Of a DNA stretch of 64,000 nucleotides, positions 18,117 through 26,112 are shown piece after piece (the stretch's first letter is position 1; every line of letters starts with the position of its first letter). The DNA comes from Vibrio xiamenensis. GTDB taxonomy: Bacteria > Pseudomonadota > Gammaproteobacteria > Enterobacterales > Vibrionaceae. The translations under genes and the position numbers were made by a program. The stretch lies in NCBI RefSeq assembly GCF_900100015.1, contig NZ_FNDD01000009.1:1-64000 (forward strand). The letters are read 5' to 3'. Under the pieces are notes generated by a model. It was not told the origin of the DNA, made no database searches, and saw nothing but the letters and a program-made list of their open reading frames with translations.

Positions 18117-18226
18117 ACTCTTCCTTCTCTAAAAACGGCGCGACATCAACATCGCGCGGTGAAACCGTATAATAGGCGGCACGAAGCAAAAATGGATTCC
18201 TGCCGCTACTGATATTGGTGTAAGAA

Positions 18227-18985
18227 TTACCTTAGAACCGAGATAATCAAAGGCGCCAAGGCTTTTGAGCCACTTAAATTTTTCACCCCATCGGGCTGTT
18301 GCATTTGAGCTTTCGACTGAGCGCCAGCTTCAATCGCAACTTGCGGATCAAGACGCGGTTCAATCGCTGCGTACTCATCACTCAGCGCCGCACGCGCTTG
18401 GTTAAGCTGGGTAATCAAACCGCCTTCACCGCCAAGCAACACATTGACCTCATTGGCCGAACTCAGCTCAGTCAATTCCACTTTAGCCAGCGTGCTGGCA
18501 ATCGAGGCTATCGAGTCAGCGTTGTACATCACCGTCACTGGCTCTTCATGACCCTCTTCCACGGTGTCTGTCTTAACCGCTGGCTTTGTGACGCTGGCAT
18601 TCACGCCCAGCATCTGCTCAGCAAAACGATGACTGAGTTCATAAAATGCCGCTTGGAGTTTGCTGACTTGCTCGCCACTTGTGGACTTTTGGGCGGTATT
18701 GGCAAGGCCGTTCATGGCGTGCACCAGATCGAGCAGCTCATCAAGCTCGGCTCTGGCTTGCTGTTTTTCGCGCGCCGAATTGAGCGCCACTTGCAAAATA
18801 TGACTCGCCTGCTCGCGCTGATTAAACCGCTCTGCGAGGTCAAGCTGATGTTGGTTGTGCGTAGCGCTGCTGGCTGGCGTGGACGCCACCTCAGAAACCG
18901 CAATCGGTGTTGCCAGCGAGTTTGGCGCTAAACTTGGCTCGCTGACTGGCGGTGTGACAGGTGGAAAATGGGATGAAATGGCCAT
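18227..18985 (-). CDS. Unrecognised protein between flagellin and fliD
   Basis: A 252-residue protein that I do not recognise. Residues 1-45 are rich in Pro, Ser, Ala and Thr; residues 50-115 and 150-225 read as amphipathic helices (QLDLAERFNQREQASHILQ, ASTLAKVELTELSSANEV). There is no signal peptide, membrane segment or cysteine. It begins MAIS like the two flagellins. FlaG occupies this place in polar loci but is shorter and not evidently similar. A secreted or filament-associated substrate, or a chaperone, is possible by position. A spacer of 110 bases separates it from fliD. Confidence 0.65.
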   Translation of the reverse strand: MAISSHFPPVTPPVSEPSLAPNSLATPIAVSEVASTPASSATHNQHQLDLAERFNQREQASHILQVALNSAREKQQARAELDELLDLVHAMNGLANTAQKSTSGEQVSKLQAAFYELSHRFAEQMLGVNASVTKPAVKTDTVEEGHEEPVTVMYNADSIASIASTLAKVELTELSSANEVNVLLGGEGGLITQLNQARAALSDEYAAIEPRLDPQVAIEAGAQSKAQMQQPDGVKNLSGSKALAPLIISVLR

Positions 18986-19068
18986 AGCACTCTCCTAATA
19001 AGCCGTTGAGGATCATCAAAAAAGGGGGGTAAAAAAATGAGTAGAAATCCTAGTGATAAGTTGGCTAT

Positions 19069-19095
19069 AAAAAAGTCGGCGTAAAAACGCCGACT
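19069..19095 (-). terminator. Intrinsic terminator of flagellin gene 1
   Basis: On the minus strand the 9-bp stem AGTCGGCGT / ACGCCGACT with a TTTT loop is followed by TTTTTATAG, 20 bases after the flagellin stop codon. Confidence 0.88.
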
Positions 19096-19116
19096 GCTTT
19101 CAATAACCGCTGGTGA

Positions 19117-19953
19117 TTAGCCCAACATTGACATCGCAAGTTGAGGGATGGTTTTGGTTGCGCTAAGCATTTGCGCGCCCGATTGCATCAACATTTGGTT
19201 TTTCGACATCACACCAGACTCTTTGGCAAAGTCGGTATCCATAATGCGGCCTTTAGAGGCATCAACGTTTTCAGACATATTCGCTAGGTTATTGATGTTG
19301 TGCTCTAGGTTATTGATTTGCGCACCGAAAGCTGAACGTGCTGCGCCTAAGTCTGAAATAAAGCTTTCCAAGTTGTCCATTGCAGTACCTGCACCTGTAG
19401 ACAAGTTTTGGCTCGCTAAACCACTTACAGCTGTCTCCAAATCGCCAATTTCACTGCTCACATCAACATCTAACGTATCACTAGAAGACGCACCAATTTG
19501 GAAAGTTACTGAACCTGATCCAAATGCACCCGCAGAGCCGATTAACTGCTGACCACCAAAATTAGTGCTGGTTTGCATATCACCCAATTGAGTTGCCAAT
19601 GCATCAAACTCAGATTGAAGCGCGGTTAAGTCTTCTGCACTGTTGGTACCGTTGGCTGCTTGTGTTGCTAAGTCGTTCATGCGGTATGCGATGTTGGTCA
19701 TCTCGTCCATCGATGCCTCTGCGGTTTGCATCATTGAAATCGCATCTTGTGAGTTACGCATCGCAACCGACATACCGCGAGATTGCGCTTCTAGACGGTT
19801 GGCGATTTGCAGACCAGCAGCATCATCCGATGCAGAATTAATACGGTAACCGGTTGATAGACGCTCCATAGATGTAGACAGCGCATTGTTAGTGCTGTTA
19901 AGCGTATTTTGAGTCACTAGGTTTGCGTAGTTAGTGTGTAGGGAGATAGCCAT
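19117..19953 (-). CDS. lafA: Lateral flagellin (LafA), copy 1
   Basis: A 278-residue filament subunit. The N-terminal D0/D1 ([38 protein letters not shown]) and C-terminal D1/D0 ([37 protein letters not shown]) are canonical. The central region is short, so the outer D2/D3 domains are nearly absent, as is usual for lateral flagellins. It is nearly identical to the upstream copy except for residues 105-205. It has its own sigma-28-type promoter and terminator. Exported unfolded by the locus's type III gate with FliS as chaperone. Confidence 0.96.
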   Translation of the reverse strand: MAISLHTNYANLVTQNTLNSTNNALSTSMERLSTGYRINSASDDAAGLQIANRLEAQSRGMSVAMRNSQDAISMMQTAEASMDEMTNIAYRMNDLATQAANGTNSAEDLTALQSEFDALATQLGDMQTSTNFGGQQLIGSAGAFGSGSVTFQIGASSSDTLDVDVSSEIGDLETAVSGLASQNLSTGAGTAMDNLESFISDLGAARSAFGAQINNLEHNINNLANMSENVDASKGRIMDTDFAKESGVMSKNQMLMQSGAQMLSATKTIPQLAMSMLG

Positions 19954-20010
19954 AATCTGTGTCCTCTAATTCATTGGTTGGATACTGATGTGTACCCGGT
20001 TCACTTTTTT

Positions 20011-20038
20011 ATTACGGCAAGATAAGAATTTTTATTTC
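20011..20038 (-). promoter_or_regulatory. Sigma-28-type promoter of flagellin gene 1
   Basis: On the minus strand GAAATAAA (20038-20031), then 12 bases, then GCCGTAAT (20018-20011), 58 bases before the start codon. The same spacing occurs upstream of flagellin gene 2 and flgM. GCCG is the core of the sigma-28 -10 element; the TAAA of the -35 region is three bases closer than in the enteric consensus. Confidence 0.6.
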
Positions 20039-20136
20039 TGGAAAACTTCAATTATTTTGCTTTGCAGAAAAATCTGACAAGGCATGATTAAATAACTGAC
20101 AAGCTGAATAATTTAAATTATCTAAATAGAGAAAAT

Positions 20137-20165
20137 AAAAAAGCCGATATTCATATCGGCCTTTT
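20137..20165 (-). terminator. Intrinsic terminator of flagellin gene 2
   Basis: On the minus strand a 9-bp stem (GGCCGATAT / ATATCGGCT, one wobble pair) with a two-to-four base loop is followed by TTTTTTATTTT, about 55 bases after the stop codon of flagellin gene 2. Confidence 0.85.
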
Positions 20166-20220
20166 ACATTTATATTTTCGACTAAATAACCGCGGTTATT
20201 TAATCATTTTTAAGCTTAGA

Positions 20221-21057
20221 TTAGCCTAACATCGACATCGCTAGTTGAGGGATGGTTTTGGTTGCGCTAAGCATTTGCGCGCCTGATTGCATCAACATTT
20301 GGTTTTTCGACATCACGCCGGACTCTTTGGCAAAGTCGGTATCCATAATACGGCCTTTAGAGGCATCAACGTTTTCAGACATATTCGCTAGGTTATTGAT
20401 GTTGTGCTCTAGGTTATTGATTTGCGCACCGAAAGCTGAGCGTGCTGCACCTAAATCATCAATAAAACCGGATAGAGAATCCATCGCTGAAGCAGCATCA
20501 GTTTCTAAATCTTCTGAACTTAACGCCGTAACAGTACCCGCTAACCCTGCAACTTCCCCGCTAACATCTACTTCAAGAGTATCGGAAGAAGAAGCGCCGA
20601 TTTGGAAAGTTACCGATCCAGCGCCAAATGCGCCACCTGTACCAATCAATTCTTGACCACCAAAATTAGTGCTGGTTTGCATATCATTTAATTGAGTGGC
20701 CAATGCACCGAATTCTGATTGTAGCGCGGCTAGGTCATCTGCACTGTTGGTACCGTTAGCTGCTTGGGTTGCTAAGTCGTTCATGCGGTATGCGATGTTG
20801 GTCATTTCATCCATCGATGCTTCTGCGGTTTGCATCATTGAAATCGCATCTTGTGAGTTACGCATCGCAACCGACATACCGCGTGATTGCGCTTCTAGAC
20901 GGTTGGCGATTTGCAGACCAGCAGCGTCGTCCGATGCAGAGTTAATACGGTAACCGGTTGATAGACGCTCCATGGATGTAGACAGCGCATTGTTGGTGCT
21001 ATTAAGCGTATTTTGAGTCACTAGGTTTGCGTAGTTAGTGTGTAGGGAGATAGCCAT
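20221..21057 (-). CDS. lafA: Lateral flagellin (LafA), copy 2
   Basis: A 278-residue flagellin, the upstream member of the tandem pair. Residues 1-104 and about 205-278 are identical to copy 1; the middle differs at many positions (for example [20 protein letters not shown] against [20 protein letters not shown]) with no length change. The identical ends and divergent surface-exposed middle suggest gene conversion with selection on the outer domain. It has its own promoter (21159-21186) and terminator and faces away from flhA. Confidence 0.96.
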   Translation of the reverse strand: MAISLHTNYANLVTQNTLNSTNNALSTSMERLSTGYRINSASDDAAGLQIANRLEAQSRGMSVAMRNSQDAISMMQTAEASMDEMTNIAYRMNDLATQAANGTNSADDLAALQSEFGALATQLNDMQTSTNFGGQELIGTGGAFGAGSVTFQIGASSSDTLEVDVSGEVAGLAGTVTALSSEDLETDAASAMDSLSGFIDDLGAARSAFGAQINNLEHNINNLANMSENVDASKGRIMDTDFAKESGVMSKNQMLMQSGAQMLSATKTIPQLAMSMLG

Positions 21058-21158
21058 AATTGATATCCTTTTTTAGTGGCTCGCCGTGAGCCTATATTCA
21101 GTTGAGCGATAACAAAATTCGAGGCGTTGATTCGATAACTTATCGCGTTCACCCATTT

Positions 21159-21186
21159 AAAACGGCGCTGACCAAAAGTTTATTTC
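21159..21186 (-). promoter_or_regulatory. Sigma-28-type promoter of flagellin gene 2
   Basis: On the minus strand GAAATAAA (21186-21179), 12 bases, then GCCGTTTT (21166-21159), about 100 bases upstream of the start codon. Same motif and same spacing as at flagellin gene 1. Confidence 0.6.
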
Positions 21187-21420
21187 AAAAAAAATTAAAA
21201 AAATCGCAAGTCACTTAATTAATTGGATTTATTTAATTATTTAACCATTACCAAATCCAGTAGCTTTAATTTTTGGTGTAGGATTCGACCTTAGGGTTAT
21301 CATCTTTTTCCGATAGTTTTATTTATTCAGAAAAATAAAATATGCCTCTTATTTATTACTTGCCGTTTTTATTAAAAATCAAAATGGCAGTTGGCAATTA
21401 ATAACGATGAAAAATAAATC
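21187..21420. promoter_or_regulatory. Upstream region of flhA
   Basis: The flagellin-flhA gap is 363 bases (21058-21420). Its right part, given here, is very AT-rich and should hold the flhA promoter. A GCCGTTTT element at 21362-21369 resembles the flagellin -10 box but has no partner -35 at the right distance. I see no convincing sigma-54 (GG-N10-GC) element. The Shine-Dalgarno signal of flhA is weak. Confidence 0.3.
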
Positions 21421-23505
21421 ATGTTAAAAGGCTTGCAGATTTTTAATTCCAAACTCGCGATTCCTATCGTATTGCTGATGATACTGGCCATGGTGATTCT
21501 GCCACTGCCAGCGATTCTGCTTGATGGCTTCTTTACCTTTAACATCATGCTGGCGATTGTGGTTTTGCTGGTCAGTAGTACGGTCAAACGCGTGCTCGAT
21601 TTCTCCGTATTCCCTTCGTTGCTGCTTATCGCGACGCTACTGCGTTTAACGCTCAACGTTGCCTCGACGCGAATCGTGCTGCTGCAAGGTCACAATGGTG
21701 GCGATGCGGCGGGTAAAGTGATTCAGTCGTTTGGTGAAGTCGTGATCGGCGGCAGCTATGTGGTCGGTATCGTGGTGTTTGTGATCCTGATGATCATCAA
21801 CTTCGTGGTTATCACCAAAGGTGGCGAACGTATCTCTGAAGTCTCGGCACGTTTTACCCTTGATGCCCTACCCGGCAAGCAGATGGCGATCGATGCCGAC
21901 TTAAACTCTGGCAATATCGACCAAGAACAAGCGCGTTTGCGCCGCAAAGAAGTTGGAGATGAAGCCGAGTTTTACGGCGCAATGGACGGTGCGAGTAAAT
22001 TTGTTCGCGGCGATGCGGTTGCGGGTTTGATGATTCTGTTTATCAACTTGATTGGTGGTGTGCTGATCGGCATGTTTGAGCACCAATTAACCGTCGCCGA
22101 AGCCTTTCAAACATACGCCCTACTGACCATTGGTGATGGTCTGGTGGCACAGATTCCTTCTCTGCTACTCGCCACCTCGGCAGCCATTATCGTGACCCGC
22201 ATCAGCGACAATGACAACGATATTGCTCAAACCGTGCATAAACAGATCCTGGCCTCGCCTTCGGTGCTATTTATGACCGCTGGGGTGATGTTTATCATAG
22301 GTAGTGTGCCGAACATGCCACATCTGGCGTTTTACAGCTTTAGCTGCACCATAGGTTTTGTGGCGTGGCGTCAAAGCAAACGTCCAGAACCGAAAGCCGA
22401 ATTGGTCGATGATATTGAAGCGCCGCTCGACAATAAAATTCTCAAAGAGCAGCCGCTTGACTGGTCAATCATTCCGCCCGTCGATGCGATCTCGTTAAGA
22501 CTTGGGTTTAAACTGGTACCTTTGGTGACCAATCAGCAGCAAAATTCACTGCTTAAAAGCATTCGTGGCTGTCGTAAAACTCTCAGTGAACAAATTGGCT
22601 TTGTGATTCCCGAAGTGGTCATTCGCGATGACCTCGCGCTCAAACCGGCCGAATATATGATTTTGGTTGATGGCGACGAAATCGAACGCGGAGAAGTCTA
22701 CCCAGATATGCTGATGGCCGTGGGGCCTGGTGTCACTTCCACCAATATTGATGGCACACTTGGCGTCGATCCCGCTTATCGCCTGCCTGCGCTTTGGATC
22801 TCGCCAAACGATAAAACCAAAGCCATTAACCTTGGTTACCAAGTCATTGATATTCATGATGTGATTGCGACACACGTCAGCAAAGTGTGCACCGAGCACC
22901 TCGACGGCATCTTTAACTATGATGATGTCAAAGCGCTCAATCAACGTCTGAGTACCGAGCATCCAGAGCTGGCGGAAAGTTTGAGCGCCACCATCACACC
23001 TAACTTACAAATGATGGTGATGCGCCACCTGCTGCAAGAGCAAGTGCCGATCATCAATGTGCGCGCGATTGCGAATACCTTGATTGAAAGCGGCGATAAA
23101 ATCAAAGACCCGCTGCTGCTGACCGCCAACATTCGTGTGGCGCTCAAACGCACCATCATCAATTTAGTCTCACCCAATTCCAAACTGGTGAATGTGTTTA
23201 CGCTAAGCGCCGAACTCGAGCAAGATTTAAAAGCGGCGATCACGCTGGCTCAGCAAAACGACCCAAATGCACCGCTTGACGGTATTCCGCTCGACCCAAG
23301 CATTTTGCAAAAATTCCAAAACCGCATGCCGTCAATTCTGCAAACTATGCAGACTCAGGGGATGAACCCAGTGCTGTTAGTCACGCCAGTTGGCAGACCG
23401 ATTATCAGTAAGCTGGCACGCGCGTTTGCTAAAGGGCTTATCGTGTTGTCGTTTAACGAGATCCCTAACGAATATCAAATCAACCCGCTTGGACAAATCG
23501 ATTAA
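21421..23505 (+). CDS. flhA: Flagellar type III export protein FlhA
   Basis: A 694-residue export-gate protein. Residues 1-320 contain about eight membrane segments and the family signature around ITKGGERISEVSARFTLDAL and PGKQMAIDADLNSG (residues 135-165). Residues 350-694 form the cytoplasmic domain that docks chaperone-substrate complexes. Family length is normal. FlhA converts the proton-motive force to export, the step that would have to suffice if no FliHIJ ATPase works with this system. It is the only plus-strand flagellar gene in the left block and is followed by a strong bidirectional terminator. Confidence 0.96.
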   Translation: MLKGLQIFNSKLAIPIVLLMILAMVILPLPAILLDGFFTFNIMLAIVVLLVSSTVKRVLDFSVFPSLLLIATLLRLTLNVASTRIVLLQGHNGGDAAGKVIQSFGEVVIGGSYVVGIVVFVILMIINFVVITKGGERISEVSARFTLDALPGKQMAIDADLNSGNIDQEQARLRRKEVGDEAEFYGAMDGASKFVRGDAVAGLMILFINLIGGVLIGMFEHQLTVAEAFQTYALLTIGDGLVAQIPSLLLATSAAIIVTRISDNDNDIAQTVHKQILASPSVLFMTAGVMFIIGSVPNMPHLAFYSFSCTIGFVAWRQSKRPEPKAELVDDIEAPLDNKILKEQPLDWSIIPPVDAISLRLGFKLVPLVTNQQQNSLLKSIRGCRKTLSEQIGFVIPEVVIRDDLALKPAEYMILVDGDEIERGEVYPDMLMAVGPGVTSTNIDGTLGVDPAYRLPALWISPNDKTKAINLGYQVIDIHDVIATHVSKVCTEHLDGIFNYDDVKALNQRLSTEHPELAESLSATITPNLQMMVMRHLLQEQVPIINVRAIANTLIESGDKIKDPLLLTANIRVALKRTIINLVSPNSKLVNVFTLSAELEQDLKAAITLAQQNDPNAPLDGIPLDPSILQKFQNRMPSILQTMQTQGMNPVLLVTPVGRPIISKLARAFAKGLIVLSFNEIPNEYQINPLGQID

Positions 23506-23540
23506 CCTTCGATGCCGTGTAAGCTGCATCAAGCAAAGAC

Positions 23541-23572
23541 AAAAAAGCCTTATGACATCATAAGGCTTTTTT
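23541..23572. terminator. Bidirectional terminator between flhA and flgA
   Basis: A perfect 15-bp inverted repeat (AAAAAAGCCTTATGA / TCATAAGGCTTTTTT) lies between the convergent flhA and flgA genes. A 24-bp tandem repeat (GTTTTACGGTGAA units at 23579 and 23603) follows it. Confidence 0.92.
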
Positions 23573-23620
23573 CTTGGCGTTTTACGGTGAACCTGATTTG
23601 GTGTTTTACGGTGAATCTGA

Positions 23621-24307
23621 TTATGGTTGGCGCACTCGGTGGTCACCGATGACTTCCACGCTCAGCACTTTACCCGATTCCAAATTGCGCACCATAATCC
23701 TATCCCCCTGCATACCATCACTCATGGCAATACCGGTGGTTTCAAGGCTAAAACTGCTGCCTTGGTAAACAATACTGACTTGATGCCCCTTATTAACCAT
23801 ATGTTCTAAAGCAATATGGCGCGCTGTCACCGCTTGTTTTTCACGCATTGAGCGGCGCAGTTTTGCGCCCACAACGCGCTCTAGCGATTGGTATACCGGG
23901 CTATCTAAGGCGAGCGTTTGACGAGCCAGTTCAACATCATCACTGCTAATACGCTGACCTTTTTTTAAACCATGACGGGTAACCACCAGCTTGGTATCGA
24001 TGCTGGTTTGGGTTAAAGCTTTGACTCGCCACCTGTCGCCACATTCCACCCACCAAGATTGCGAGCCAAGCACACTTTGGCGCACTTTTTCAGATACGAG
24101 GGGCTTTTGACAACTTGGCAGCGACTGGATTGCGGCGGAAATACGATAGCGAATATTGAGGTTTTCAAACGCAGAAAACTGCTCATTGAGAGCAGTTTCA
24201 ATATGGTGATGGAGAAAAGCGTGTACTTGCTGCTCGGCGTTATCGCCTGCAACACTGCTACCACTAACCAAACCGAGCAGTAGCGCCAACGCAGCCCTTT
24301 TAGGCAC
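23621..24307 (-). CDS. flgA: P-ring assembly chaperone FlgA
   Basis: A 228-residue periplasmic chaperone for the FlgI P-ring. It has a signal peptide (cleavage near VAG-DN, residue 21) and a C-terminal SAF/antifreeze-like beta-clip domain (TRHGLKKGQRISSDDVEL, HQVSIVYQGSSFSLETTG, GDRIMVRNLESGKVL). It starts at GTG at 24307 and overlaps the flgN end by eight bases. It is the last gene of the long minus-strand block. Confidence 0.9.
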   Translation of the reverse strand: MPKRAALALLLGLVSGSSVAGDNAEQQVHAFLHHHIETALNEQFSAFENLNIRYRISAAIQSLPSCQKPLVSEKVRQSVLGSQSWWVECGDRWRVKALTQTSIDTKLVVTRHGLKKGQRISSDDVELARQTLALDSPVYQSLERVVGAKLRRSMREKQAVTARHIALEHMVNKGHQVSIVYQGSSFSLETTGIAMSDGMQGDRIMVRNLESGKVLSVEVIGDHRVRQP

Positions 24308-24719
24308 TGACTTTCACCCTCAGCGAATCCACCGCTTGATGAATCACTTGCTGCTGGGCAATCACCAAGTTGGTGTGCAGCTCGGACTTATTTTGGCAAT
24401 CCAGTACCACTTGATGCAACGCGTCGGTCACTTGCTCAAGCGCCTTGGCAGTATTGCCACTAACGCGCGCAATCATCTCGGTGGCGAATCTGGGTTGGTT
24501 GCAACCAAGTTGCTCAGCCAAAACGCGGCGCTGGTTATGCAGTTCACGCAGCGTTTCACTAAGCTCCGTCGCTTTGGCATTGTGCTGATTGACTTGCTCG
24601 TAATCCAAACTCAGGCTGTGTTGGCGAATCGCATCTAGCGTAGTGGATATCTGTTTGGCGACCTCAACACTTTGTGTGGTCTTGGCGTAGTAAAGCTTTA
24701 ATCGTTGTTTATTGTCCAT
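24300..24719 (-). CDS. flgN: Flagellar chaperone FlgN
   Basis: A 139-residue helical cytoplasmic chaperone for the hook-filament junction proteins FlgK and FlgL. Size, helical content and the flgM-flgN-flgA order support the call; FlgN proteins conserve little sequence. I start it at the ATG at 24719, which overlaps the flgM stop as ATGA; the reading frame one codon longer begins with TTG. Confidence 0.75.
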   Translation of the reverse strand: MDNKQRLKLYYAKTTQSVEVAKQISTTLDAIRQHSLSLDYEQVNQHNAKATELSETLRELHNQRRVLAEQLGCNQPRFATEMIARVSGNTAKALEQVTDALHQVVLDCQNKSELHTNLVIAQQQVIHQAVDSLRVKVSA

Positions 24720-25000
24720 CAATTTACATTAACTAATACCTTAGCTAATTCTCCCATATCGAATTGGATGTCGCCTGACGCGATACGTTGCTTAAGCTCG
24801 GCAACGCGTGCTAAATCCACCTCAGGCATAGAGTTAAGCTTGGCGCTGTTTTCTGCGATAACATTCTGGTCATGCATATTGACCTCCACTTCCCTTTTGG
24901 CTGAAACCGCACTCGATGTCGCGGGTTTGGACTCAAAAGCCGGAGTCGAATTTTGCAACTCTTGGACAGAATATACGCTGTTATTGGCATCAATTTTCAT
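24719..25000 (-). CDS. flgM: Anti-sigma-28 factor FlgM
   Basis: A 93-residue protein that binds FliA and holds late genes silent until it is exported after hook completion. The C-terminal helix motif VAELKQRIASGDIQFDMGELAKVL is the FlgM signature (given as parts VAELKQRIASGDI and FDMGELAKVL). The N-terminal half is low in structure, as expected for an exported substrate. It has a sigma-28-type promoter about 40 bases upstream, which fits negative autoregulation. Confidence 0.88.
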   Translation of the reverse strand: MKIDANNSVYSVQELQNSTPAFESKPATSSAVSAKREVEVNMHDQNVIAENSAKLNSMPEVDLARVAELKQRIASGDIQFDMGELAKVLVNVN

Positions 25001-25039
25001 CTGGTTTACCTACTCTTGAGTAACGCTGTTCAATCATAC

Positions 25040-25067
25040 ATAACGACAGACGCCAAAAATTTATTTC
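25040..25067 (-). promoter_or_regulatory. Sigma-28-type promoter of flgM
   Basis: On the minus strand GAAATAAA (25067-25060), 12 bases, then GTCGTTAT (25047-25040). It has the same -35 block and spacing as both flagellin promoters with one change in the GCCG core, and TTTTGG after TAAA is shared with flagellin gene 2. It sits at the very end of the upstream gene, so flgMNA can be transcribed separately from the long operon. Confidence 0.55.
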
Positions 25068-26088
25068 ACTTTTTTATTAAAGAAATCACATTGTCGCGGT
25101 TTGGCCCCACGTAGTGACGTTGAATCGCGCCGAGCGCCACTCGTCCATCGCGAGCAAACAGCGACTTAATCGTATCGCCGATTTCACTTGGTGCGCGGTG
25201 ACAAAAATCGATCAATTGTTGAGATCGGCGGCCTTGGGTTTCAAGCGCTGCGACCGCGGCATGGTGCATATCATTGACGCGTGCGATCACTCGATCAATC
25301 GCCGCGATGGCATCGGCAGCGCGCACATCAAGCATGGTGATCATCTCAACCGTTGGATGCAGACTCTGGGCGTTAACTGTCATTGGCGCACCTTGCGGAT
25401 AACGCCCGCCTTGGCCGGAAATATGCACCTTAAGGTCCCATTTACGCCATGCATCATCACGCATCGCAATCACCAGCACTTGTTTGTCATCAATGCGCAA
25501 ACGCATTTGTGCGTAAGAGAAGGTCACCGCAAACTGTTCAAACAATCCTTGATTGGATTCAACACGGTCAAATGCCAAAGGAATCATGCGGTTATTGACA
25601 TACAGCGTCACCAGTTCATTGGTTAACCGCTCGCGTTGTAAATCCAGCCCAGGAACCTGAAATTCGATTTCCGCGGCGCTATTGCCTAGCGGACAAAATG
25701 ACGAATCCAGCACTGAATAGCCAAACAAGGTCACGTTAATCGCGTTCATGATGGTGCGCTTATGCACATCAATTTGATTGAGATCGCTGGGGTTAAAGCG
25801 TGCACTGGCAACAATATGTTTGATCTCCACCGCCGCGCGCGCCACCAATTTTAGCTGTTCGATCGCCAGCATCAGTGAGTTCACGGTGCGATGCGAGTCT
25901 GACAGTTCTGCAATCAGTTTCGGCCGCTCTTTGAGCTGGCTCAGAGCGTGACGCGATAGATGACTGACATCGCCAAGTTTTTGCACAGCTTTTGATGCTT
26001 CGCTGCGTGCAACTCGCGCTGAGTTAACTCCGCGCGTTGCAGCGCCGCCAACGCGGCTTCCCGCGCTATGAATCGAATTGGATTTCAC
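25066..26088 (-). CDS. Unrecognised 340-residue protein after fliG, in place of fliHIJ
   Basis: A 340-residue protein that I do not recognise. It starts at GTG with AAGGT four bases upstream, 24 bases after the fliG stop, so it should be in the fliEFG transcript. Residues 1-45 are Ser/Arg/Ala/Gly-rich. Residues 50-100 are helical. Residues 110-250 look alpha-beta with LFGYSVLDSSFCPLGN near 130 and DDAWRKWDLKVHISGQGGRY near 222. Residues 255-340 are again helical. There is no signal peptide, membrane segment or Walker A motif, so it is not the FliI ATPase. In other lateral loci fliH-fliI-fliJ follow fliG. A hook-associated or flagellin-like protein such as the E. coli Flag-2 LafW is an untested alternative. 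Confidence 0.7.
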   Translation of the reverse strand: MKSNSIHSAGSRVGGAATRGVNSARVARSEASKAVQKLGDVSHLSRHALSQLKERPKLIAELSDSHRTVNSLMLAIEQLKLVARAAVEIKHIVASARFNPSDLNQIDVHKRTIMNAINVTLFGYSVLDSSFCPLGNSAAEIEFQVPGLDLQRERLTNELVTLYVNNRMIPLAFDRVESNQGLFEQFAVTFSYAQMRLRIDDKQVLVIAMRDDAWRKWDLKVHISGQGGRYPQGAPMTVNAQSLHPTVEMITMLDVRAADAIAAIDRVIARVNDMHHAAVAALETQGRRSQQLIDFCHRAPSEIGDTIKSLFARDGRVALGAIQRHYVGPNRDNVISLIKK

Positions 26089-26112
26089 AAACCTTACCTA
26101 TTTCCCAACCGC

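Noticed and set aside
21276..21292. Possible sigma-54 promoter (GG ... GA) upstream of flhA.
   Set aside because: It lacks the GC of the -12 element; I found no GG-N10-GC site I would defend in any flagellar intergenic region.
21362..21369. Sigma-28 -10-like GCCGTTTT upstream of flhA.
   Set aside because: No TAAA or GAAATAAA lies at the spacing seen for the flagellin and flgM promoters.
25066..26088. FliI or another ATPase identity for the 340-residue protein.
   Set aside because: No Walker A or Walker B motif and no resemblance to F1-type ATPase beta segments.
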